Program-made: the position numbers and the translations under genes
Shown here: piece after piece, positions 5,851 to 11,878 of the stretch
How positions within the stretch are numbered: position 1 is the first letter of the stretch
Layout: the number at the start of each line of letters is the position of its first letter
The notes under the pieces: generated by a model
The model's database searches: none
What the model saw: the letters and a program-made list of their open reading frames with translations, nothing else
Told to the model about the DNA's origin: nothing
Assembly (NCBI GenBank): GCA_024274995.1
Contig: JAJSAA010000009.1
Span: 1-11,878, forward strand
Reading direction: 5' to 3'
DNA length: 11,878 bases
Source of the DNA: Deltaproteobacteria bacterium
Lineage (GTDB): Bacteria > Desulfobacterota > Desulfobulbia > Desulfobulbales > VMSU01

Positions 5851-6591
5851 ATGGCTAGGCATATATTAATAACCGGTTGTTCAAGCGGAAAACGCCGTAA
5901 GCTCGAAGCAAACCTGCTCAGCATGTACGATGATATATTAATTTCAGAGGTACATAATATCAGCCAGGCCAGAGAAGCCTTGACAAACAACGTCGTCCAC
6001 CTGCTACTCTATGTTCTAACGGAAAAAGACGATAACGGCCTTGATTTCTGCCGGGAGATTTCCAGCCCGGAATCTGATAATCATACGCCGTGTATTATTT
6101 TAGTGGATGAGCAGGGAGCCGGACATGCTGGTCTGCACCATGGCCTTCAGCACATACTGCCCCTGACCTCTCCCAGTTCAGAGATTGGCAGTTTAATCAA
6201 CAAAATTTGTAATCCAATGGCCATGCGCCTGACCCCCCGCTACTATATCCCGAAGACTAAAGCGGTAATAGCTCAACGTGACAGAGAACTGCAAACCGAC
6301 GTCCTGAATATAAGTTCCGGCGGCCTATTGTGTGAATTTACCACCGATAACATTTTTCAGGTTTGCGACCCGGTGATGATCACCATCAATTTTACAGGTG
6401 CCGGGGAGATTGCCAGTCTGCAAGGAATATACGCCGTATTATCCAGCCTCAAGATTATCGAACGTAACCCTGATTTTACCCCTCTGAGGATCAGAACGGG
6501 ATTTACATTTATCATTGTTCCGTCCGCGGTCAAAAACAGCTTAAAAACAATCTTTACCAAGGCCAAATTAACCGCCGCTAAAGGCCTGTAG
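5851..6591 (+). CDS. Pseudo-receiver plus PilZ domain protein, likely c-di-GMP-binding
   Basis: 246 residues. Residues 3-118 resemble a response-regulator receiver: a hydrophobic first strand (HILITG), NGLDFCREI (62-70) after the third strand, and TPCIILVDE (79-87). The site that should hold the phospho-accepting Asp, at the end of strand LLLYV, is Tyr or Val (about 54-55), and the acidic pair after strand 1 is missing, so phosphorylation is unlikely. Residues 123-235 form a PilZ domain with both c-di-GMP motifs intact: RLTPR (126-130) and NISSGG (153-158, N-x-S-x-x-G). Such proteins act as c-di-GMP effectors in motility, surface or development control. The ATG at 5851 is the only reasonable start (an in-frame stop lies at 5809), and no good Shine-Dalgarno sequence is visible. 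Its end overlaps the convergent kinase gene by 24 bp. Confidence 0.8.
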   Translation: MARHILITGCSSGKRRKLEANLLSMYDDILISEVHNISQAREALTNNVVHLLLYVLTEKDDNGLDFCREISSPESDNHTPCIILVDEQGAGHAGLHHGLQHILPLTSPSSEIGSLINKICNPMAMRLTPRYYIPKTKAVIAQRDRELQTDVLNISSGGLLCEFTTDNIFQVCDPVMITINFTGAGEIASLQGIYAVLSSLKIIERNPDFTPLRIRTGFTFIIVPSAVKNSLKTIFTKAKLTAAKGL

Positions 6592-7626
6592 CAGATCCCC
6601 GGTCACGAATCGTTGCAGATGGGGATATGCCCCCTTTAATTCTCCTCTCAGTAAAATCTGAAGATCACTAAAGGCTGGGGCAATAAATCGTTTAAAAAAT
6701 AATTTACCCCTTACCCGGCTTAAAAAAGAGTAGGCCCCCAGAACCTGCAGATTACGGAGCAGGGCTATATGATAATACGAGTCCATAAACTCCGATTCGT
6801 TCACCGCCGTATATTTTGTTAATTCCCGCATATACTCAGATAACAGTTCCCGCCTCCAGCTCTGCGCCAAATTGATATAAGGATCATTCAATAATGAAGC
6901 CAGGTCATAGGCCAGCGGCCCCAGACGAGAACCCTGAAAATCTATAATTTTGATACCGTCCCTATGAATCATGAGATTACGGGACTGAAAATCACGATGC
7001 AGGAGATAATCAGCCGGCAGTCGGCCAACCCGCCTGACAAGTTGGCTGAAATCATCCTCCAACCCGGCAGGAGATGAGACGGCCATATATCCCCGGCAGA
7101 ACTCCCGGCTAAAATAATGGCACTCCCGCTCCAGCATCAGACCGTGGTCATAACGCTGGGTATCCCAGCAGAAATCTAAATTAAACTTCTCTCTGCCCCG
7201 AATCTGAAAGGCGGCCAGAACAGACAGAGCCTGAGCGTAATATTTTTTAATTACGGCTGATTTAGCAGCAGGCCGACTCACCTCGTCATAAAGCAGCACT
7301 GTCCCAATATCCTCAAAGATAACCCCTGCACTTTCCTCATCATAGGCATAGGGGCGGGGAACCGCCACCCCCCTGTCATAGAGATGACGGCCAATAAAGA
7401 AGCTGGCTCTGGCCTCTGCCACTGCCTGGTTAAGGGTTGGGGACGGCAGGATGACGATTAGACTTCTCTGCCCCGCCCGGCAGCGAAAAAAACGACGGTC
7501 GGAGCCGTCACCGCCAAAAGGTCGGCAAACGAGCTCATCCCTTTCAGCAAGCAGTCCCGCCCGCTGGAGTATATTTTTGATATTTTTGATATTTTTGATA
7601 TTTTTGATAAAAAGCTCCACACCCAC
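6568..7626 (-). CDS. Sugar kinase of the aminoglycoside-phosphotransferase fold (AmgK-like)
   Basis: 352 residues. It has an N-terminal lobe with GGDGSDRRFFR (38-48), like the nucleotide-binding start of AmgK proteins, a catalytic loop LLHRDFQSRN (208-217, D212 and N217) and a metal-binding IIDFQGSRLGPLAYDLASLL (D229). DFQG replaces the DFG/DxD of classic kinases and is typical of this family, which includes the anomeric MurNAc/GlcNAc kinase AmgK. It probably makes a sugar-1-phosphate for the nucleotidyltransferase encoded 36 bp upstream. The exact sugar cannot be read from sequence. The only in-frame starts are GTG at 7626 or 7620, both without a clear Shine-Dalgarno sequence. Residues 8-19 are four KNI-type units from a 9-bp tandem repeat, outside the conserved domain. 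It is the last gene of the lipid A operon, and no terminator hairpin is visible after it. Confidence 0.85.
   Translation of the reverse strand: MGVELFIKNIKNIKNIKNILQRAGLLAERDELVCRPFGGDGSDRRFFRCRAGQRSLIVILPSPTLNQAVAEARASFFIGRHLYDRGVAVPRPYAYDEESAGVIFEDIGTVLLYDEVSRPAAKSAVIKKYYAQALSVLAAFQIRGREKFNLDFCWDTQRYDHGLMLERECHYFSREFCRGYMAVSSPAGLEDDFSQLVRRVGRLPADYLLHRDFQSRNLMIHRDGIKIIDFQGSRLGPLAYDLASLLNDPYINLAQSWRRELLSEYMRELTKYTAVNESEFMDSYYHIALLRNLQVLGAYSFLSRVRGKLFFKRFIAPAFSDLQILLRGELKGAYPHLQRFVTGDLLQAFSGG
7571..7609. repeat. 9-bp tandem repeat (ATATTTTTG, four copies plus three bases)
   Basis: Four perfect head-to-tail copies on the plus strand. On the coding (minus) strand they give in-frame Lys-Asn-Ile units right after the kinase start. 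Copy-number change would lengthen or shorten the N-terminus without breaking the frame. Confidence 0.9.
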
Positions 7627-7662
7627 AATCCATTTTTTTGACTACGATCGTATGCGAGCATT

Positions 7663-8559
7663 TCAGGAGGCACCGACAATCTGCTCGGTAAGTACAGCAC
7701 CAGCTGGAATCAGCGCACCATCCCAAACCACAACCCGCTGGAGACAAACATCATCGCCCACAACCGCCCCCGGACCGATTATTCCCCAATCCCGTAGGCT
7801 AACCCTCTTGCCCAACTTAACGCCCGCTGCCACATAAAATCCAGTCTTATTTAGCCGCCGCCAACCGCCTGGCGGATTCCAGGCGGGCAGAAGCCTGGCG
7901 TGCAGGGCAAGATAATCAGCCGCAGTACCCATATCAGACCAGAAATCATTGGTCAGCGCCGCCCGTACAAAACCGCCACTCTCTATATATTGCTGATAAT
8001 AATCAATAATATCTACAAAAGAGGCTGGCTTGATCTCAGCTAAAATGGCCGGTTTTAACACCTGAATACCGGTATAGGTCAGAAAGACAGCACCGGGAGA
8101 ATGATGTTCAGGCCTAAAGAGTTTAAGCTCCCCGTTATCCACCAAAACCGAGTTAAAACGAGGATAATCGTGCATGAGCATGGTAAGATCACGGCCGCTC
8201 GCGACATGAGAGTCATAGACAGTGCCATAATCAATATGATGGTAGTTATCGCCGTTGGTGATAAGAACGGGGCCGGGGCCAAAACTATCCATGGCCAGCC
8301 GCAGAGCACCGCCGGTACCCAGCTCAATTACCTCTTGCTGAATAATGATATCCGGTTCTGAATCCAAGAGGTCTGTTATCTGCCGAGCCAAATAACGGGC
8401 GTTGACAATAATCCGCTGAAATCCAGCCCGGCGCAACAGCTCAATAGTATGGAGAATAAGGGGACGGCCAAGGACGGGGAAGAGGGGTTTGGGACGATAT
8501 ATGGAATAGGGGCGAAGCCTTGTGCCCTGGCCAGCGGCCAGAATCATGGCCGTTTTCAT
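7663..8559 (-). CDS. Sugar-1-phosphate nucleotidyltransferase with short β-helix tail (MurU/GMP-like)
   Basis: 298 residues. The nucleotide-binding signature MILAAGQGTRLRP (5-17) with RPKPLFPVLGRP (22-33, K24) marks the nucleotidyltransferase superfamily that makes UDP-, GDP- or dTDP-sugars from NTP and sugar-1-phosphate. ELGTGGAL (79-86) and ITNGDNYH (100-107, D104 a likely metal ligand) complete the active site. From about residue 240 there are left-handed β-helix turns (VAAGVKLGKRVSLRDWGIIGPGAVVGDD). MurU of Pseudomonas lacks this tail, so a MurU role is not certain; mannose-1-phosphate guanylyltransferase is an alternative. The start overlaps the lpxI stop as ATGA, a sign of translational coupling. 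The kinase of the AmgK type follows directly, so the pair very likely acts in sequence on one sugar. Confidence 0.85.
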   Translation of the reverse strand: MKTAMILAAGQGTRLRPYSIYRPKPLFPVLGRPLILHTIELLRRAGFQRIIVNARYLARQITDLLDSEPDIIIQQEVIELGTGGALRLAMDSFGPGPVLITNGDNYHHIDYGTVYDSHVASGRDLTMLMHDYPRFNSVLVDNGELKLFRPEHHSPGAVFLTYTGIQVLKPAILAEIKPASFVDIIDYYQQYIESGGFVRAALTNDFWSDMGTAADYLALHARLLPAWNPPGGWRRLNKTGFYVAAGVKLGKRVSLRDWGIIGPGAVVGDDVCLQRVVVWDGALIPAGAVLTEQIVGAS

Positions 8560-9395
8560 ACCGTAAAAGAGAAATTATCTGGGCTGCCGCTTATACCAAC
8601 CATGACGATCCCCGCCTTTTTGGCCTGCCGAACGGTTTCCTGACGATCAAAGAGCAGGGCCTGACCGGCCTCCACAGCCAGTACCACGGCCTTGACCTCA
8701 CGCATGGTATTAATTGTCTTCGTACCGATGGCCGGCAGATCAAAACGAAAATCCTGCCCAGGCTTTTTGATCTTCACCACCACAGCCTGACCGCCGCCCA
8801 GACTGCCACCCCGGCGGATAGCGGCATCCGTGCCTTCAATGGCCTCCACGGCCAGCACAGTTCGCTGCCGAACCACGACGCATTGACCAATATCAAGGCG
8901 GCCCATCTCTCGGGCAATACGCCAACCAAATTTAATATCGGCAATCTGTTCCTGGTTGGGCTTCTTACGAGTTATAATCCCCTTGGGAAACAGCAATTCC
9001 TGCAGGTATATGGTTGATTCAACTACCTCAATCCCCTCTTTTTCCAGAGCGGCGGCAATGGCTCTTAGAATAGAATCGTCATGTTTAATGTCAATTTTAT
9101 TCCACAGACTCAAGCCCTTTATATCGGGCCTGACATCCCGGAAAATGCGGGTCTTGGTAATGGTTCCCAGAAATACAATACGGTTGATTTCATGGCGCTT
9201 GAAAAATTTTATAATCCGCCCCAACTGCCCAAGTTTTACCCAGCAAAAGCAATCGGCTTCTCTTTCAAGATCTGGATCGGTCTCACCCTGATGGCCCACC
9301 GCTGCCACCTGTACTCCGCGAACCTTGGCCGCCTCGGTAAAGAGAAGGGGAAACTGCCCGCCACCGGCAATTATTCCTATCCTATTCGTCGCCAT
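8556..9395 (-). CDS. lpxI: UDP-2,3-diacylglucosamine diphosphatase LpxI
   Basis: 279 residues, the usual length of the DUF1009/LpxI family. It cleaves UDP-2,3-diacylglucosamine to lipid X and UMP, the fourth step of lipid A synthesis, at the cytoplasmic face of the inner membrane. Family landmarks are RIGIIAGGGQFP (5-16), KHDDSILRAI (104-113), LAVEAIEGTDAAIRRGG (181-197) and the acidic KPGQDFRFDLPAIG (211-224), which holds the likely catalytic aspartate. LpxI replaces LpxH in α- and many δ-type proteobacteria. The ATG lies inside the end of lpxA (14-bp overlap) with no clear Shine-Dalgarno sequence, so expression probably depends on coupling. The nucleotidyltransferase start overlaps its stop. 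Confidence 0.95.
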   Translation of the reverse strand: MATNRIGIIAGGGQFPLLFTEAAKVRGVQVAAVGHQGETDPDLEREADCFCWVKLGQLGRIIKFFKRHEINRIVFLGTITKTRIFRDVRPDIKGLSLWNKIDIKHDDSILRAIAAALEKEGIEVVESTIYLQELLFPKGIITRKKPNQEQIADIKFGWRIAREMGRLDIGQCVVVRQRTVLAVEAIEGTDAAIRRGGSLGGGQAVVVKIKKPGQDFRFDLPAIGTKTINTMREVKAVVLAVEAGQALLFDRQETVRQAKKAGIVMVGISGSPDNFSFTV

Positions 9396-10185
9396 TTAAC
9401 TTGCGGACAACGCCCATCCGACTGGGAGCCTTAAAGAAATCAATCATGGTCATCACCGGTTCACAATCATTAAATTCTGCCGCCGCCTTGTCAAGGGCCT
9501 CGCTCAACAGAAGCTCAGGGGTACGGAATATATAACCAAAGGCAACGGTCATCTTACGAATAGTATCGTTATCATAACCGCAACGTTTCAGGCCGACCCG
9601 ATTGATCCCGGAAACCCTTAATTTATTGCGTACCCCCGAGACAATGACAAAGGGCGGAACATCCTTGCCAATGCCGGACATCCCGCCGATATAGCTGTGA
9701 CACCCCACCCGGGAGAATTGATGAATAGCAATCATACCGCCGAGATTAGCATGGTCATCTATGACCACATGCCCCCCCAGGGTGGCGCAGTTAGCCATTA
9801 TGACATGATTACCCACCTGACAGTCATGAGCGATATGGCAGTAGGCCATAATCATATTGTTATTACCAATGCTGGTAATCTCGCGGCCGTGGGTAGTTCC
9901 ACGATGAATCGAAACATATTCCCTAATCTGGTTATCATCGCCGATACTGACCCTGGTCGGCTCGCCCTTATAGGTTAAATCCTGGGGCGGTGTCCCAATG
10001 GTGGTAAATGAACTTATTATATTTCGCTGCCCGATGCTCGTTCTCGCGGCAATAATGGTATGGGGGCTGATTTCGGTATCAGCCCCGATTATCACGCCCT
10101 TTTCAATGACAACATAGGCCCCTATGGACACGGAGTCATCAAGTTCGGCATTAGAATCAATAACTGCGGTATGATGAATTTTCAT
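9382..10185 (-). CDS. lpxA: UDP-N-acetylglucosamine acyltransferase LpxA
   Basis: 267 residues, close to E. coli LpxA. It transfers an R-3-hydroxyacyl chain from ACP to the 3-OH of UDP-GlcNAc, the first step of lipid A synthesis. Hexapeptide turns of the left-handed β-helix run through about residue 185, then the helical C-terminus. The catalytic segment CHIAHDC has H117/H120, the latter equivalent to E. coli H125. IHQF (H155) matches H160, and G168 in SYIGGMSG matches G173, the chain-length ruler position, where Gly goes with longer (C14-like) acyl chains. IGTPPQDLTYKGEP (63-76) is also family-typical. It starts 17 bp after the fabZ stop. Only a weak purine stretch (AAGA) precedes the ATG. 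Confidence 0.97.
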   Translation of the reverse strand: MKIHHTAVIDSNAELDDSVSIGAYVVIEKGVIIGADTEISPHTIIAARTSIGQRNIISSFTTIGTPPQDLTYKGEPTRVSIGDDNQIREYVSIHRGTTHGREITSIGNNNMIMAYCHIAHDCQVGNHVIMANCATLGGHVVIDDHANLGGMIAIHQFSRVGCHSYIGGMSGIGKDVPPFVIVSGVRNKLRVSGINRVGLKRCGYDNDTIRKMTVAFGYIFRTPELLLSEALDKAAAEFNDCEPVMTMIDFFKAPSRMGVVRKLNGDE

Positions 10186-10202
10186 ATTTTTCTTATGGGC
10201 CT

Positions 10203-10649
10203 TTATCTTATCGTTGCCATTAAATTTGCTTCCACGGCCAATTGACCGTCAACCTCGGCCCTGGCCGCCAGACTCCACATCCCCAACTTTCGTTTAATTG
10301 TCCTGACCTCCAGGATAAGTTGATCACCAGGCTCCACTTTACGGCGGAATTTTACCTTATCAATACCAGCGAAATAAACCAGTTTGTCTCTGGCGGAATC
10401 GCCGATAGATAGATAGGCCATAATAGCGCCCAACTGAGCCAGAGCCTCAACAATCAAAACCCCCGGCATCACCGGTTGAGCCGGGAAATGCCCCTGAAAA
10501 AAGCTTTCGTTCATGGTCACATTCTTAAGGCCGCGTATAAATTCACCTTCTTCCAGCCCTGTTACCCGATCAACCAAGATGAAGGGGTAACGGTGCGGGA
10601 GAATATCGAGTATCTCACCAATATTGAGTGGTTCAAAATCATCTTGCAT
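10203..10649 (-). CDS. fabZ: 3-hydroxyacyl-ACP dehydratase FabZ
   Basis: 148 residues, single hotdog fold. It dehydrates R-3-hydroxyacyl-ACP in fatty-acid elongation and so competes with LpxA and LpxD for the same acyl-ACP pool, which explains its place between them. Motifs are LPHRYPFILVDRV (17-29), the catalytic FFQGHFPAQPVMPGVLIVEALAQ region (H54, E68) and KVKFRRKVEPGDQL further on. I chose the ATG at 10649 because AGGAG sits six bases upstream; the longer frame from 10679 would add ten residues with no ribosome binding site and without family similarity. The start overlaps the end of lpxD by 11 bp. Confidence 0.96.
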   Translation of the reverse strand: MQDDFEPLNIGEILDILPHRYPFILVDRVTGLEEGEFIRGLKNVTMNESFFQGHFPAQPVMPGVLIVEALAQLGAIMAYLSIGDSARDKLVYFAGIDKVKFRRKVEPGDQLILEVRTIKRKLGMWSLAARAEVDGQLAVEANLMATIR

Positions 10650-11697
10650 GTTTTTCTCCTGTTTTGCCCAATTGCTCATTTTTTTCTGACTGCAGCCGTT
10701 TCAAGGCCCTGACTTCGCGTACCAGCTCCGGCAGACGGGGCAGAATGGCGCATACCCTCAGCCAGAGCCGGTGAGGAATGGCCGGATAGCCGGAGACTAC
10801 CTCATTATCCGCGATATCATTATGAATTCCTGATTTGGCTCCCGCCATAACCCGGTTGCCGAGTTTGACATGACCAGAAACACCAACCTGACCGCCAATG
10901 ATAACACCACGCCCCATGGATGAGCTGCCTGCCAATCCGGCTTGCGAGACAATTAATGAGTCTTCGCCAATTACCACGTTATGGGCAATCTGTACCAGAT
11001 TATCAATTTTGGTACCCCGTTTTATCCAGGTTCGGCCAAAGGTCGCCCGGTCAAGGCAGGCATTGGCACCTATTTCCACCTCATCGTCAATCTGGACAAT
11101 ACCAACCTGAGGCCGTTTAAAATGACGACCGTCGGCATCAGCCGCATAACCAAAGCCGTCGGCACCGATAACTGAACCAGCATGAATTATAACCCGGTCG
11201 CCAAGGAGACAGCCGGCACCGATATTGACATTGGCGTGCAGCACTACATCATCGCCAATCCGGGCCTCATCACCAATAACCACCCCTGGATGAATAACAG
11301 TACGGCGGCCAATACGAACCCGGTCGCCAATGACGACAAGGGGAGAAATTGAAATCTCCGCCGCCAGCTGGCAATCCCGGCCGATGTGGGCGCTGGGATT
11401 AATGCCGGTAGCGGTAAAGGGCCTTTTTAGAAGTTGCTGATGGATAAGGGCCGCAGTTAGATTCGGGTTAGGCGTTTGAATAACAGGCCGTCCGGCTCCG
11501 CTGACGCCTTCCGGCACAATGACGGCTGAGGCCCTGGTAGCAGCGAGACGGGCTGGATCGTCCTTAATAAGAAAGGTTATATCCCCCTCAACGGCCGATT
11601 CCAAGTCCATAAGCCGGCTGATAGTTACATCTCCCGGGCCGACTAAGGTGCCGTCAACCAGTGCAGCGAGTTCTATTAATTTTATCGACATATTCAT
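10639..11697 (-). CDS. lpxD: UDP-3-O-(3-hydroxyacyl)glucosamine N-acyltransferase LpxD
   Basis: 352 residues. It adds the second hydroxyacyl chain (N-acyl) to UDP-3-O-acyl-glucosamine, the third step of lipid A synthesis. The N-terminal uridine-binding domain (about 1-95; LDGDISRL-like SRLMDLESAVEGDITFL at 28-44) is followed by a long left-handed β-helix (about 100-320) and a C-terminal helix. GADGFGYA (178-185) and IDNLVQIAHN (231-240) are diagnostic; with this start the catalytic histidine is residue 239, the same number as in E. coli. I chose ATG 11697, which has GGAG eight bases upstream; ATG 11691 is also possible, while an upstream frame to 11778 is not family-like. It is the first gene of the lpxD-fabZ-lpxA-lpxI-nucleotidyltransferase-kinase operon. 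Confidence 0.96.
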   Translation of the reverse strand: MNMSIKLIELAALVDGTLVGPGDVTISRLMDLESAVEGDITFLIKDDPARLAATRASAVIVPEGVSGAGRPVIQTPNPNLTAALIHQQLLKRPFTATGINPSAHIGRDCQLAAEISISPLVVIGDRVRIGRRTVIHPGVVIGDEARIGDDVVLHANVNIGAGCLLGDRVIIHAGSVIGADGFGYAADADGRHFKRPQVGIVQIDDEVEIGANACLDRATFGRTWIKRGTKIDNLVQIAHNVVIGEDSLIVSQAGLAGSSSMGRGVIIGGQVGVSGHVKLGNRVMAGAKSGIHNDIADNEVVSGYPAIPHRLWLRVCAILPRLPELVREVRALKRLQSEKNEQLGKTGEKHAR

Positions 11698-11878
11698 TAC
11701 CCTTGCTCCCGGCAATCTGAAACAATTCCTTAAAATTAGAAAACTGTTTCGTAACTTATAGTTGTTCCAAGAGAACAAAATAAATGATTATAGTTTGTGA
11801 ATAAAAGAATGCATCTCCCCGTTACAAATATTCGTAACTTATCGTCGAACGATTTTAAATAGAGTTTTGGACGGGTGA
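11698..11878 (-). promoter_or_regulatory. Upstream region of the lipid A operon with repeats and a possible -10
   Basis: No gene is visible. A perfect 12-bp direct repeat TTCGTAACTTAT occurs at 11748-11759 and 11831-11842. A 6-bp hairpin (TTGTTC at 11762-11767, GAACAA at 11773-11778, 5-base loop) lies between them. A TATAAT for the minus strand is at 11792-11787, but no good -35 sits 16-18 bases before it. This may be the operon promoter with operator sites, or lpxD may also be read from a gene outside the window. Confidence 0.35.

Noticed and set aside
7571..7609. A CRISPR array or phage attachment repeat
   Set aside because: The units are 9 bp and directly abutting with no spacers; this is a simple tandem repeat inside a coding region.
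7451..7837. Open plus-strand frame opposite the kinase and nucleotidyltransferase
   Set aside because: It is low-complexity antisense shadow (Pro/Ser/Thr-rich, Phe-Leu-Ile repeats) of two well-supported minus-strand genes.
8520..9434. Long plus-strand frames opposite lpxI and lpxA
   Set aside because: They are antisense to highly conserved genes, have no ribosome binding sites and resemble no protein family.
10650..10679. Ten-residue N-terminal extension of FabZ
   Set aside because: The inner ATG has AGGAG six bases upstream, and the extension does not resemble FabZ.
11698..11778. 27-residue N-terminal extension of LpxD
   Set aside because: The family begins at MSIKL-type sequence; the extension crosses the GGAG and the hairpin, and the shorter start places the catalytic His at residue 239 as in E. 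coli.

Overview
The window looks like a stretch of chromosome from a Gram-negative bacterium, most likely Desulfobacterota (the former Deltaproteobacteria). The reasons are a lipid A operon that uses LpxI, an abundance of small PilZ proteins, MJ0042-type zinc ribbons fused to other domains, and dispersed intergenic repeats. This placement is by family knowledge and gene style only; there is no rRNA or other taxonomic marker here. I see no tRNA, rRNA, CRISPR array, transposase or phage gene.

Left part (1-4953). The C-terminal end of a TPR protein (+) meets, tail to tail, a long membrane-anchored retropepsin-like aspartic protease (-). Upstream of the protease, all on the minus strand, is a three-gene module in the order PilZ protein, small basic protein that looks like a ribbon-helix-helix (RHH) DNA-binder, and ParA-type ATPase with an N-terminal zinc ribbon. 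Two related copies of a roughly 67-70 bp repeat, in inverted orientation, bracket the module. An 18-bp perfect palindrome touches the parA ribosome binding site. A sigma70-like promoter (4837-4865) can drive the module.

Middle (4954-6591). Two plus-strand genes each have a good sigma70-like promoter: a small prenyltransferase/squalene-cyclase-fold protein, and a protein with a pseudo-receiver domain followed by a PilZ domain. The latter carries intact c-di-GMP-binding motifs, whereas the PilZ protein of the ParA module has a degenerate second motif.

Right part (6568-11697, minus strand). A tightly packed operon runs lpxD, fabZ, lpxA, lpxI, sugar-1-phosphate nucleotidyltransferase, sugar kinase of the aminoglycoside-phosphotransferase fold. 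The first four are early lipid A synthesis plus fatty-acid dehydration. The last two resemble the MurU/AmgK sugar-nucleotide salvage pair and occupy the place where lpxB often follows lpxI. The kinase starts with GTG and carries four in-frame 9-bp repeats right after its start.

Most worth following are the ParA/RHH/PilZ module with its nested inverted repeats, and the coupling of a salvage-type kinase/nucleotidyltransferase pair to lipid A synthesis. Neither is proven by sequence alone.
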